A stretch of 64,000 bases of DNA from Deltaproteobacteria bacterium (GTDB taxonomy: Bacteria > Myxococcota_A > Polyangia > Haliangiales > Haliangiaceae), in the NCBI GenBank assembly GCA_021413675.1, contig JAIOQA010000090.1:62001-126000 (forward strand). Direction: 5' to 3'. Every line of letters starts with the position of its first letter. The stretch's first letter is position 1. Of the stretch, positions 25,168-34,085 are shown piece by piece. The notes beneath the pieces were generated by a model that saw nothing but the letters and a program-made list of their open reading frames with translations, did not search any database and had not been told where the DNA came from. Position numbers and translations under genes: made by a program.

Positions 25168-26409
25168 TCAGGGCGCTTCGTGGCCGATGATCACCGGCGC
25201 GCAGGTCGAGACGCCCGCGCCGACGACCACGTAGGCCTGGTTCTGCAGCGCGATCGAGTGCGCGCCGGTCGTGCGATCGATGACGTGGACCGCGGCGTTC
25301 GGGTCGGTGCCGAGCAGCGCGTCGACGGTGGTGACGAACACGTAGAACGAGCCGCCCCACTGCGCGAACGCCCACGCCTGGACCGCGCGCCCGTTGGCGG
25401 CGAGGTCGAACATCAGCTTGTTGCCGATCCCCGCGCCGGTCGCCTTGTCGATCTGCTGCACGAACGCGTTGTTGACCGTGTCCGGGAAGAACGCCCACAG
25501 CGTCGCGTCGCCGAGACCGGTGAGCTCGGCGCTGTACTCCGCCGACGGCCCCATCGGTGCAACATAGTGCGCGGACATGCTGTCGTCGACGTAGCCGATC
25601 GAGCCCGAGGTCGAGTCGAGGTTGCCGCCGCCGATCCACAGCTTCTCGGCGTCCTGGCCGGCGACATCGGTCACGTAGCCCATGCCGAACAGGTTCCAGG
25701 TCTGCGGCGGCGTGCTCTGCTGGATCGCGAAGCTGGTCGCGGTGCACGACGCGTCGTGCGTCGAGACCTTGAAGATCTTGCCGCTGTTGAACAGCACCCA
25801 CGCCATCGGGTAGTTGTTCGCGGGATCGTGCTCGCCGCGATCGACGGCCATCGAGAACGGGGTGGCCGCGCCGAGCGCGCCATCGATCGGCGTGCCCGGG
25901 TTGGGGCAGTTGAGCTGGCCGATCACATGATACGGGCCGCCGGCGGCGGTCAGCATCCGCGGGTCGAAGCTCAGCAGGTTGTTCGACGTATCGACCAGGT
26001 AGATGAGGTCGACGCCGTCCGCCGAGCACGACCGCTCGCACACGCCGGCGCCGCAGCTGGTGCCGGTCGCGCAGGTCTCGACGACCGTGCCGAACGAGCC
26101 ATCGGCGTTGCAGGTCACGACCTGGTTGTTCGAGTTGCAGGTGTTGCCTGCCGCCGGATCGCAGTCCGAGCAACCCGCCGTCGGGTCGCAGGCGCCGGCG
26201 CAGCTCTCGGTGGTCTGGAACGAGCCGCCCACGCAGGTCTGGAACTGCGGGCCCAGGCATCGGGTCTCGCTGCCGGTGCACGAGGCGTTGGGGTTCGCAT
26301 CGGCGCCGTTGGGCGACGTCGAGGGGCCACAGGCCCCGGAGGCCAGTGCCGCGAAGGCCGCGAATGCCGCGAGCGAGGCAGGCAGGCAACGAGAGATCAG
26401 ACGAGTCAT
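25168..26409 (-). CDS. Cys-rich lipoprotein with propeller-like C-terminal half
   Basis: A 413-residue protein. The signal peptide runs from MTRLISRCLPASLAAF to ALASGAC, the probable lipidation site near residue 27. Residues 40-140 are Cys-rich with repeated short motifs (CTGSETRCLG, CAGACDPTAGC, CATGTSCGAGVCERSC), like the Cys-rich EGF/EB-type regions of myxobacterial surface proteins. From about residue 145 the protein is beta-rich (LIYLVDTSNNLLSFDP, YVFVTTVDALLG), suggesting a propeller. A GGAG ribosome binding site lies about nine bases before the start. It is the downstream gene of a same-strand pair with a beta-barrel-like protein, separated by 142 bases. Confidence 0.72.
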   Translation of the reverse strand: MTRLISRCLPASLAAFAAFAALASGACGPSTSPNGADANPNASCTGSETRCLGPQFQTCVGGSFQTTESCAGACDPTAGCSDCDPAAGNTCNSNNQVVTCNADGSFGTVVETCATGTSCGAGVCERSCSADGVDLIYLVDTSNNLLSFDPRMLTAAGGPYHVIGQLNCPNPGTPIDGALGAATPFSMAVDRGEHDPANNYPMAWVLFNSGKIFKVSTHDASCTATSFAIQQSTPPQTWNLFGMGYVTDVAGQDAEKLWIGGGNLDSTSGSIGYVDDSMSAHYVAPMGPSAEYSAELTGLGDATLWAFFPDTVNNAFVQQIDKATGAGIGNKLMFDLAANGRAVQAWAFAQWGGSFYVFVTTVDALLGTDPNAAVHVIDRTTGAHSIALQNQAYVVVGAGVSTCAPVIIGHEAP

Positions 26410-26551
26410 GACGCGAGCTCCAGGAATCGACATGCAGCGAGGACCGCCGCGGCCGGAGCATACACACGTTGCCACTCCCGGCAGCCACGGCCTGACAACA
26501 GCCGCTCGCAGCGGCGAGAGCCGCGGTCGCGGCCCGTCCGGCGCGGTCAGG

Positions 26552-27379
26552 TCAATTGCGGACCAGCAGCAGGAGCGCGATCGAGCGGGCGTCCGCGCGG
26601 CCGACACCGTCGGGCTGGTGGCCGAGCAGGTTGTCGAAGCTGACCCGCCCGCCCAGGTCGACGTGCTCGGTGAAGCTGTGAACCAGCCCCAGCCCGAGCG
26701 GGATCTCGACGGTATCGCCGAAGTGGGACAGGCCGCCGCTGATGCCGCTCAGCACCTTGAAGGTCGTCGGAGTCGTGACCTGGAACTGCAGCTCGAGGGG
26801 CACGAACAGGGCGTCATCGGCGGTGTCGCGCTTCGACAGCTCGATCCCGATCTGCGGGTCGAAGAACAGGGCGACGGTGTCGCTGAAGTGCAGCTTGCCC
26901 GCGGCGCCGAGCGCCAGCATCGTGGTCGAGTTGTCGAAGCTGGTCACGTAGAACGCGCCATGGGCGGACAGGTGCAGCTGTGACCCGAACGCCAGGCCGT
27001 ACATGAGATCGACGCCGATGTTGTCGTAGACCGAGGCGCAGCCGTGGGTCTTGCCGGTGAGGCAGAGCCCGAGCCCGGGCCGTGACTGCCAGCGCATCGG
27101 GCCGTCGTGCACGAGGCCGAGCTGCAGGCGATCGGTGACGCTATAGAACAGGTCCGGCGCGAGCGAGAGCGGCTCGCCGACCGCGCCCTTGCTGAGGTTC
27201 ATCGCGAGCAGGACGCGCGCGGCCAGGAGGCCCTCGGGGCCCTGGACGCCGCGGCGAACCGCATCGCCGCCGTCGGGCGCGGTGCTCACGGGGGCGACAT
27301 CGTCGTCGGCAAACGCGGAGCCGCTGATCGCGGCCAGGCAGCCACCGACAACCAGGGCAGGCAACAGTCGAATCGTCAT
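26552..27379 (-). CDS. Outer-membrane beta-barrel-like exported protein
   Basis: A 275-residue protein with signal peptide MTIRLLPALVVGGCLAAISGSAFA (cleavage before DDD). The mature part is mostly amphipathic strands ending in aromatic or small residues (LFYSVTDRLQLGLVHD, VDLMYGLAFGSQLHLSAHGAF, VALFFDPQIGIELS, IPLGLGLVHSFTEHVDLGGRVSF). The chain ends in LLLVRN rather than a terminal Phe. The pattern fits a small outer-membrane barrel of unknown role. The in-frame extension upstream of 27379 is Arg-rich and lacks a signal, so the ATG at 27379 is taken. Confidence 0.72.
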   Translation of the reverse strand: MTIRLLPALVVGGCLAAISGSAFADDDVAPVSTAPDGGDAVRRGVQGPEGLLAARVLLAMNLSKGAVGEPLSLAPDLFYSVTDRLQLGLVHDGPMRWQSRPGLGLCLTGKTHGCASVYDNIGVDLMYGLAFGSQLHLSAHGAFYVTSFDNSTTMLALGAAGKLHFSDTVALFFDPQIGIELSKRDTADDALFVPLELQFQVTTPTTFKVLSGISGGLSHFGDTVEIPLGLGLVHSFTEHVDLGGRVSFDNLLGHQPDGVGRADARSIALLLLVRN

Positions 27380-27553
27380 CCCCGATTGCACTGCACCTGG
27401 TGCGCCAGCCTCAACACCGCGCAAGCCCTCGCAGCGGCCACGCGCTGCCGAGCGCCAGCGCCCGGCGTGCGCCTGCGCGCACGAGGACGGGCATTGGCGC
27501 CCACCGTGCGGACGATCGTACAATCGCCCCGCGTGGGCGCATCGGGGAGCGCG

Positions 27554-29368
27554 ATGGCGAGAGGCTGGGCCGAGGTGCTGCTCGCCGGGCTGGCGACGTG
27601 CGTCGTCGCGTGCGCCGACGCCGACGCGAGCGAGGGCGACGGGGATGGCGAGGCCGCGCCAGCCGCGCCCGTGGTCGCGCCCGTGGTCGCGTCGCGGTGC
27701 GCCGCCGGCGTGCCCGTCGCCGCCTGCGCCGCGCCGGGATTGCGGATCTGCGCGCCGGGCGATCGCGATCGGATCGGCGAGTGGCGGTTCGCGCTGATCT
27801 CCGAGCCGTTCGATCCCGACGCGTCGATCGCGCGCACCGCGCTCGAGGCGGCCTGGCGCGCAGGCGAGATCGCCGCATCCGATGACACCGCGGCCGCGCT
27901 CGTCACGGCGCTCGGCCCGCGCCCGGCGGCGGCGCGGCTCGACGGGCGCCCCGCGCCGTCACGCGCGCGCCGCGCGATCGTGCCCGCCGACCAGCTCGAT
28001 CCGCGCTGGAGCGTGATCCCGGTCGATCACGCGCATCCGCTGATCGATCGCGACGGGCCGCTGGTCGTGCCGCTCTGCGGCCCGGCGACGACGGCGGTGC
28101 GCAACATCGATCCCGATCGGCTGACCACGCTCGTCATGAGCGGCACGACCGCGCTGACCGGGCGCACCGCCGAGCGCATCGACACCGCTGGCGTCGCCGA
28201 CACCGTGCGCTTCATCCGGCCGTTCTTCGCGAGCGCCGACCTCGTGCACGTCAGCAACGAGGTCGCGTTCGTCCGCGACTGCCACCCACGCCTCGGCCAG
28301 AAGGAGCTGCACTTCTGCTCGCGCGAGAGCTACGTCGGCGTGCTCGACGCGCTGCACGCCAGCATCATCGAGCTCACCGGCAGCCACCTCGTCGATCACA
28401 GCGCGCAGGCTCTGGTCCGCACGATCGACACCTACGAGCGCCGCGGCTGGCGCTGGTTCGGCGGCGGCCGAACGCAGCTCGACGCGACCACGCCGCGCGT
28501 GATCGAGCACCACGGCAATCGCCTCGCGTTCGTCGGCTGCAACGCCGTCAACTGGTGGGTCGGCGCCATCAGCGCGGGCCCCGGCGTCGCCCACTGCGAC
28601 TGGCCGCGGATGATCTGGCAGATCCAGGACCTGCGGCGACGCGGCTACCTGCCGATCGCCACGGTGCAGCACCGCGAGCTGCGCACCCACGCGCCCGCGC
28701 CCGATCTCGTGCGCGATCTGCGCCACCTCGCCGAGGCAGGCGCGATCTTCGTGCTCGGCAGCCAGGCCCACGTCGCGCACCCGTGGGACGTGCACGCCGG
28801 CGCCTACGTGCACTACGGCCCGGGCAACATCCTGTTCGCGCAGTACCGCGAGCCCCAGCGCGAGGCCAGCGTCGACAAGCTCTACATCCACGCCGGCCGG
28901 CTCTTGACCGTCGCGCACATCTACACGCGCACCGAGCACGGCCAGCCGCGCCTCCTCGACGATCGCGAGCGCGCGCGCTTCCTCGGCCAGCTCGCGGATG
29001 CCGCCGCCGCGATCGCGCCGCCCGCGCCCGATGCGGTCCCGGTGATCCCGCCGGAGATGCGCGAGCGGCCCGACTCGCTGGTCGTGCGCGGCCGCAGCCA
29101 GCCGCTGCGCGTGACCGTGCCGCTGCGCGCGGATGCCAGCGCGCGCCACGCGCTCGTCGTGGGCGAGGGCGCGGCCGACGCCGACGCGTTCGTCGCGACG
29201 CGCACGGGCGACGAGATCATCGCGACCGACGCGGAGATCGCGCGATTCATGATCGCGAAGTATCCCGTCGATCCTGCGCGCGTCACGCTGCCGTCGATCT
29301 CGAGGCCGGTGAGCCGCGCGCGTCATCGGCACCGCCACACGCATCCTGCGCATCGCGCCCGACGCTGA
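27554..29368 (+). CDS. CapA/PgsA-like metallophosphatase-fold lipoprotein
   Basis: A 604-residue exported protein. The signal (VLLAGLATCVVACADADA) ends in a lipobox Cys near residue 20. Residues 200-450 match the CapA (poly-gamma-glutamate synthesis, PGA_cap) family: LTTLVMSGTTALTGRT, SADLVHVSNEVAF, LTGSHLVDHS, LAFVGCNAVNWW, and GSQAHVAHPWDVHAGAYVHYGPGNILF. These correspond to the calcineurin-like metal-site motifs, although the usual GD motif at the start is replaced by SGTTAL. Residues 480-604 form an extra region rich in Ala and Asp with a His/Arg-rich tail. A GGGGAG ribosome binding site precedes the ATG. It lies upstream of the lanthipeptide cluster but is separated from it by 235 bases. 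Confidence 0.85.
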   Translation: MARGWAEVLLAGLATCVVACADADASEGDGDGEAAPAAPVVAPVVASRCAAGVPVAACAAPGLRICAPGDRDRIGEWRFALISEPFDPDASIARTALEAAWRAGEIAASDDTAAALVTALGPRPAAARLDGRPAPSRARRAIVPADQLDPRWSVIPVDHAHPLIDRDGPLVVPLCGPATTAVRNIDPDRLTTLVMSGTTALTGRTAERIDTAGVADTVRFIRPFFASADLVHVSNEVAFVRDCHPRLGQKELHFCSRESYVGVLDALHASIIELTGSHLVDHSAQALVRTIDTYERRGWRWFGGGRTQLDATTPRVIEHHGNRLAFVGCNAVNWWVGAISAGPGVAHCDWPRMIWQIQDLRRRGYLPIATVQHRELRTHAPAPDLVRDLRHLAEAGAIFVLGSQAHVAHPWDVHAGAYVHYGPGNILFAQYREPQREASVDKLYIHAGRLLTVAHIYTRTEHGQPRLLDDRERARFLGQLADAAAAIAPPAPDAVPVIPPEMRERPDSLVVRGRSQPLRVTVPLRADASARHALVVGEGAADADAFVATRTGDEIIATDAEIARFMIAKYPVDPARVTLPSISRPVSRARHRHRHTHPAHRARR

Positions 29369-29442
29369 TCGCGGCAGCGGCGATCGACGCTCGACGGCGG
29401 CCGACGCGCCCGCCATCGCGGCGAGATTGCCACTCTTTGTCG

Positions 29443-29518
29443 CGTCACAAGCCGGACGCGCATTCTCAGCATGACAGTTGCGCGGGGCGCTTCTTTTTGC
29501 GCGCGCGCTCGTCACAAG
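29443..29518 (+). repeat. Short direct repeat upstream of the lanthipeptide precursor gene
   Basis: CGTCACAAG occurs at 29443-29451 and again at 29510-29518, 67 bases apart, in the 235-base gap before the precursor gene. This could be a regulator binding pair. No convincing -35/-10 promoter can be picked out in the gap. Confidence 0.25.
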
Positions 29519-29603
29519 GCTCGCGATCCGCGTCTCACCGCTGTCCGATACGAGGGATGGTCTTTCGATACGGACACGATCACGAACGCACGGAGAAGCG
29601 ACC

Positions 29604-29747
29604 ATGGAAAAGAAGAAGAACTCGAAGAAGCCCGTCCTGCCCCGCACCAACAAGCTGTCCGAGGCGGATCTCAAGGAGATCGCCGGCGGCATGCGCCCCA
29701 ACGAGCCGGTCTGCTCGTGGAGCCACAACCCGTACATCAGCTGCTGA
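29604..29747 (+). CDS. Class II lanthipeptide precursor peptide (LanA)
   Basis: A 47-residue peptide. The leader (residues 1-29) is Lys-rich at the front and then reads LSEADLKEIAGG, a double-glycine leader end of the kind cut by C39 peptidases. The 18-residue core (30-47) has Cys37 and Cys47 as thioether donors and Ser38, Ser40 and Ser46 as dehydration sites, with Trp and Tyr and no Thr. GGAGAAG, a strong ribosome binding site, ends six bases before the ATG. The gene lies 129 bases upstream of lanM on the same strand, with a stable hairpin between. Two rings at most could form. Ring pattern and final structure cannot be read from sequence. Confidence 0.9.
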   Translation: MEKKKNSKKPVLPRTNKLSEADLKEIAGGMRPNEPVCSWSHNPYISC

Positions 29748-29802
29748 TCTCGATCCGAGATCGCACGGAGTCTGTCCGCCGGAGACGGTGACAGGCTCTG
29801 CC

Positions 29803-29852
29803 GAGCACGCTCGAGTGGCGGCGCCGCCACTCGGGTGCTCACACCCTTTCTT
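29803..29852 (+). terminator. Hairpin with short T-run between precursor gene and lanM (attenuator candidate)
   Basis: An inverted repeat with an 11-base inner stem (29812-29822 pairing with 29823-29833, tight GCGC tip) is extended by GAGCAC/GTGCTC (29803-29808 with 29835-29840). TTTCTT follows at 29847-29852. It lies wholly within the 129-base gap between lanA and lanM, and partial termination here would give more precursor than synthetase mRNA. Confidence 0.65.
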
Positions 29853-29876
29853 CCGAACGTGGCAGTAGGAGCTTCG

Positions 29877-32800
29877 ATGCGATTGGCCATCGATCAGATC
29901 GTCCGGCGCGCGACCGGGCTCGACGCCGCCGGTCGCATCGACGCCCGCCGGCTGACCCGGCGGCAGCAGGCGCGCTGGCGCAGCCTGGTCGCCGACGACG
30001 ATCCGGCCACGTTCCGCAAGCGGCTGGCGTGGGACGGACTCTCGACCGCCGCGCGCGCGTCGTCGCCCGCCGCGCGCGCGCGCCCCAGCTGGGCGGAGCT
30101 GCTGCTCGAGGTCGGCGCCGCGGCCCGCGGCCTCGTCCGCGACACCCGCCGCCCGCGCCACGTCCGCGCCCGCGCGCCGCAGCCGTTCGAGGAGGTCTAC
30201 CGGCCGTTCCTGGCGGTCGCGCGCCAGCGGCTCGACGCCCGCCTCGATCGCGCCGCGCAGGTCGCGCCCGCCGCGCGCGCGGATCTCGAGCACGCACTCC
30301 TGCGCCAGCTCGCGGTGATCGGCCAGGCCACGCTGGCCCGCGAGGCCGAGCGCTTCGCCGCCGGTTCGCCCCGCCGCGCCGCGCGCGCCTTCGTCGACGC
30401 GCTCTTCGCCGACGGCCTCGACGGCCTGCTCCGGCGCTACAGCGTCCTCGGGCGGCTGTGGGCCACGATCTGCGAGCAGTGGATCGCGAGCACCGCGGAG
30501 CTCCTGACGCGCGCGTCCGCCGACGCCGCGCTCCTGGCCGACACGTTCAACGGCGGCCGCGCCCTCGGCCGGCTCGCGCGCGTCGAGGCGATGCTCGGTG
30601 ATCGCCATCGCGATGGCCGCACGGTCGCGGCGCTGACGTTCGCGTCCGGCGTCACGGTCGTCTACAAGCCGCGCCGCCTCGGCCTCGAGCACGCGTTCGC
30701 GGGATTCCTCGCCTGGTGCAACCAGCACAGCGGCCTGCTGCCGCTGCGCGCGCCGCAGATCGCGACCCGCGACGACTACGGCTGGGTCGAGTTCGTCGCG
30801 GCGGCGCCCTGTCGCGACGCGGGCGAGGTGATCCGCTTCCACGAGCGCGCCGGGATGCTGCTCGCGATCTTCTACCTGCTCGGCGAGAGCGACTGCCACA
30901 GCCAGAACCTGATCGCGGTCGGCGAGCACCCGATGCCGCTCGATCTGGAGACGCTGCTCCGGCCCGAGCGCACGCCCGCAGCGGCGCGCGGCTTCGACGT
31001 GCGCGTCGAGCTGGTCCACGACGTCGCGCGGACGGCGATGTTGCCGTTCTGGGCGCGGAGCCGCGAGGGCGGCGGCATCAGCGACAAGCCCTATCCCGAG
31101 GGCGCACTGGCGGGCGGCGTCGGCCGGCGGCCCGCGAACCAGCCCCGCCTCGGCGGTCGCGCCGTCGACTCCGCGGCGCACGTCGACGACGTCGTGCGCG
31201 GCTTCACGGCGATGTACCGGTTCTTCCAGCGCCACAAGCGCGCGCTCGCATCCGCCACCGGGCCGCTCGCGGTGTTCGCCGCGCCCCACGCGATCCGCTA
31301 CATCGCGCGCGGCACCGGCATCTACGAGCTGCTCCAGAGCTCGGCGCTGCACCCCGACTACCTGCGCGACGGTCGCGAGCGCGCCATCACCCTCGACTCG
31401 CTCTCGCGCGTCCGCCTCGGCGACCCGCAGCGGCCACCGACCTGGCCGATCGGCGGCCGCGAGCTCGCGGCGCTCGAGCGCATCGACGTCCCGCTGTTCC
31501 ACGCCAGCCCCGTCGACACCGATCTGCGGCTCGACGGCGGCGGGACCGTGGCGGCGGTGTTCGCCGAGACCAGCCTCGACACCGTTCGCCAGCGCGCGCG
31601 CGCCCTCGACGCGGCGGACCTCGCGCGCCAGGTGTTCCTGATCCGCGCGCACGTCGTGTGCTTCGCGGCGCGGCCACCGGCGCGCCGACGCCGGCGCGAG
31701 GTCCGATGGCCGCACGCGCCGATCGCCCGCACCGCGACCCTCGTCGATCACGCCCTGCGCATCGGCGCGGCGCTCGAGCGCACCGCGCTGTCCGGCAAGG
31801 ACGGCGCGATCACCTGGCTCGCGCCGGAGCTGTCCGATCTCGGGCGCTATCAGCTGATGCGGCTCGGCTCCGACTACGGTGGTGGCGCGGCCGGCATCGC
31901 GGTGTTCCTGGCGGCGCTCGCGCGCGTGACCGGCCGTCGCCGGTTCGCCGAGCTGGCGGAGCGAGCGCTCGTGCCCGTCCGCCGGCCGCACGGCGCCGCC
32001 GGCGACGATCTGCGCGGCATCGCGGCCAGCGTCTACGCGCTCACCGTCGCGGGCGAGCTGCTCGGCGCCGGCGCGCTGCACGCCGACGCGCGCCGCGTCT
32101 TCGACCTCGTCACCCCCGCGCGCGTCGCCGCCGATCAGCTCCTCGACGTCGCCGGCGGCGCCGCCGGCCTCATCCTCGCCGCGCTCGCCCTCCACCGCCG
32201 CACCGACGACTCACAGCTCCTCGTTCGGGCGCGCGCGCTCGGCGAGCACCTGCTCGCGCGGCGCATCCGGACCGAGGCCGGCCCCCGCGCCTGGCGCACC
32301 GCCGATGGCCACGTCGGCGTGGGCCTGCTCCACGGTCAGAGCGGGTTCGGGCTCGCGCTCGGCCAGCTCGGCCGGGCGCTGGGTGACGCGCGCTTCCTCG
32401 CGGCGGCCGACGAGGCGTTCGCGTACGAGCGGGCCCGCTACTCGCCGGATCACGGCGCGTGGTTCGATTCGCGTCCGCGCTCCTACCCCGGCAGCCTGTG
32501 CAAGGGCGCCGCCGGCATCCTGCTGGCTCGCGTCGGCAGCCTGTCCGCGCTCGCGAGTCCCGAGCTCCGCGCGGACTGCGACGCCGCGGTCGCCGCGTGC
32601 ACGCGCGTCGGGATGCTCGAGATCGATCACGTGTGCTGCGGCAACTTCGGGCGCATCGAGGCCGAGGCCGTCGCCGCCGACATCCTCGATCGCCCCGCGC
32701 TGCGCGCATCCGCGACCCGCAAGGCGGCGGCGCTCGTCGCCCGCGCGACCGCACTCGGCGGCTTCTCGCTGCTGTCGCCCGCCCGCGCGGTCGCCCATCC

Positions 32801-32891
32801 CTCGCTGTACGTCGGCGTCGCCGGCGTCGGCTACACGCTCTTGCGCCTCGCCGAACCCCGACGGCTGCCCGCGCTCGTGCTCTGGACCTGA
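29877..32891 (+). CDS. Class II lanthipeptide synthetase LanM, CCG-type
   Basis: A 1004-residue bifunctional synthetase. The N-terminal kinase-like dehydratase half has VYKPRRLGLEHAF, the GESDCHSQNLI active-site segment near residue 340 and PLDLETLLRPER; it phosphorylates and eliminates Ser/Thr. The C-terminal LanC-like cyclase half has LLHGQSGFG (H819), SLCKGAAGI (C875) and HVCCGNFG (C920, C921). The last motif is CCG instead of CHG, giving three Cys zinc ligands as in the prochlorosin synthetase ProcM group, whose members are known for relaxed substrate choice. TAGGAG lies five bases before the ATG at 29877, which settles the start. No transport or protease domain is present. Confidence 0.95.
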   Translation: MRLAIDQIVRRATGLDAAGRIDARRLTRRQQARWRSLVADDDPATFRKRLAWDGLSTAARASSPAARARPSWAELLLEVGAAARGLVRDTRRPRHVRARAPQPFEEVYRPFLAVARQRLDARLDRAAQVAPAARADLEHALLRQLAVIGQATLAREAERFAAGSPRRAARAFVDALFADGLDGLLRRYSVLGRLWATICEQWIASTAELLTRASADAALLADTFNGGRALGRLARVEAMLGDRHRDGRTVAALTFASGVTVVYKPRRLGLEHAFAGFLAWCNQHSGLLPLRAPQIATRDDYGWVEFVAAAPCRDAGEVIRFHERAGMLLAIFYLLGESDCHSQNLIAVGEHPMPLDLETLLRPERTPAAARGFDVRVELVHDVARTAMLPFWARSREGGGISDKPYPEGALAGGVGRRPANQPRLGGRAVDSAAHVDDVVRGFTAMYRFFQRHKRALASATGPLAVFAAPHAIRYIARGTGIYELLQSSALHPDYLRDGRERAITLDSLSRVRLGDPQRPPTWPIGGRELAALERIDVPLFHASPVDTDLRLDGGGTVAAVFAETSLDTVRQRARALDAADLARQVFLIRAHVVCFAARPPARRRRREVRWPHAPIARTATLVDHALRIGAALERTALSGKDGAITWLAPELSDLGRYQLMRLGSDYGGGAAGIAVFLAALARVTGRRRFAELAERALVPVRRPHGAAGDDLRGIAASVYALTVAGELLGAGALHADARRVFDLVTPARVAADQLLDVAGGAAGLILAALALHRRTDDSQLLVRARALGEHLLARRIRTEAGPRAWRTADGHVGVGLLHGQSGFGLALGQLGRALGDARFLAAADEAFAYERARYSPDHGAWFDSRPRSYPGSLCKGAAGILLARVGSLSALASPELRADCDAAVAACTRVGMLEIDHVCCGNFGRIEAEAVAADILDRPALRASATRKAAALVARATALGGFSLLSPARAVAHPSLYVGVAGVGYTLLRLAEPRRLPALVLWT

Positions 32892-32900
32892 GTCGCATCC

Positions 32901-34085
32901 ATGATCTCGAATCCCAACACACGCATCGTCCGCAAGCCGGACACCCAGGGTCGCGCGCTCATCGTCGGCGTCGATTCGCCGGTGAAGGGCTCCGGCCTCC
33001 GCCAGTGGTCGCTGTCCACCGAGTCGCCGGCCGACCTCGCGCTGTTGAAGGCGGCGATCCCGGTGATCAACGGCGCCTCGAACGGCGACCGCTTGCCCGC
33101 CGACGTCCGCGCGCGGCTGATCGAGCTCGGCATCCTCGTCCACCGGCGGCAGGTGTCCGCGCCCTCGCGGCTGCGCTGCGACCTCGAAGCGCTCCCCGGC
33201 GTCGCGATCGATCCGGACGCGCTGGTCCTCGCGGCCGGCGTGCGCTTCGAGCCGACCGGCGGCGTCCCGCGGCTCCGCGCGGACCCGCTGTTCGTCGACG
33301 GGCTCGACCTCGACGGACCGACGGCCTGGGTCGAGGACCCGGCGACCCGCGTGGGCTTCCCGTACCGCGTCCCGGCCCGGTGGACGCGCGCGCTCGCGCG
33401 CCTCCTCGACGGCCAGCCGATCGCGCGCGTGCCGGCGGCCGCGCGCACGGCCTTCCACGCCGCGGGCATCCTCGTGTCCGGCGACGATCTGCGGGCCCAG
33501 CAGCGGCGCGCCGCCGCGCTCGCGGGCGAGCTGCGCACGCAGATGGCGACCCAGCAGGCGACCGCGCCGTTCGATCTGGGCATCCCGCGCCTCCAGCTGC
33601 GCGCGCTGCAGCGCCACTATCGCGCGCTCGCCGCCGAGGGCTGGTTCGGCCCCTCGACCCAGGCGCCCGGGCGCGTGGTCATCCACAACGAGGCGGCGAG
33701 CAGCTTCCTGCACCGCCAGCTCGGCCCGGTGGTGACGGCGCTCATGGGCTCGCCCTGGCGGCCCAGCTACTGCTACCTCGCGCGCTACCACGCCGGCGCC
33801 GACCTCGCGCCGCACATCGATCGCCCGCAGTGCGGCTTCTCGATCTCGCTGCAGGTCGAGCTCTCGCCGACCCGAGATCGCCGACACGGCTGGCCGTTGA
33901 CGATCGAGCTCCCGCCGGCGGGCGATCGCCCGCGCCTCCTCGAGGCCCGCATGCTCGACGGCGAAGGCGTCGCGTTCCAGGGCACGCAGCTGCGCCACTG
34001 GCGCGATCCGCTGCCCGCCGGACGCGAGGGCACCTATCTCTTCCTGCATTTCGTCGATGCGTCATTCGAGGGAGTGCTGCACTGA
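32901..34085 (+). CDS. 2OG-Fe(II)-oxygenase-like RiPP tailoring candidate (copy 1)
   Basis: A 394-residue protein whose last 150 residues form a prolyl-hydroxylase-like jelly roll: YCYLARYHAGADLAPHIDR gives H305-x-D307, and GTQLRHWRDPL gives the distal His366. These are the facial triad of iron/2-oxoglutarate oxygenases. Residues 1-220 contain two similar helical/winged-helix-like segments that end GILVHRR and GILVSGD, each after an LDG- or NGA-type turn, reminiscent of small RiPP leader-binding domains. It begins MISNPNTRIVR, nine bases after lanM, and its stop overlaps the next start (TGATG). A paralogue closes the cluster at 36748. The most direct inference is hydroxylation of the lanthipeptide. 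Confidence 0.8.
   Translation: MISNPNTRIVRKPDTQGRALIVGVDSPVKGSGLRQWSLSTESPADLALLKAAIPVINGASNGDRLPADVRARLIELGILVHRRQVSAPSRLRCDLEALPGVAIDPDALVLAAGVRFEPTGGVPRLRADPLFVDGLDLDGPTAWVEDPATRVGFPYRVPARWTRALARLLDGQPIARVPAAARTAFHAAGILVSGDDLRAQQRRAAALAGELRTQMATQQATAPFDLGIPRLQLRALQRHYRALAAEGWFGPSTQAPGRVVIHNEAASSFLHRQLGPVVTALMGSPWRPSYCYLARYHAGADLAPHIDRPQCGFSISLQVELSPTRDRRHGWPLTIELPPAGDRPRLLEARMLDGEGVAFQGTQLRHWRDPLPAGREGTYLFLHFVDASFEGVLH

Noticed and set aside
27107-27553. In-frame upstream extension of the CapA-like gene
   Set aside because: It is opposite the beta-barrel-like gene; the ATG at 27554 has a good ribosome binding site and starts a signal peptide.
27554-29368. CapA-like protein considered as part of the lanthipeptide cluster
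   Set aside because: It is separated by 235 bases and belongs to a family with no known lanthipeptide role; no shared regulatory evidence was found.
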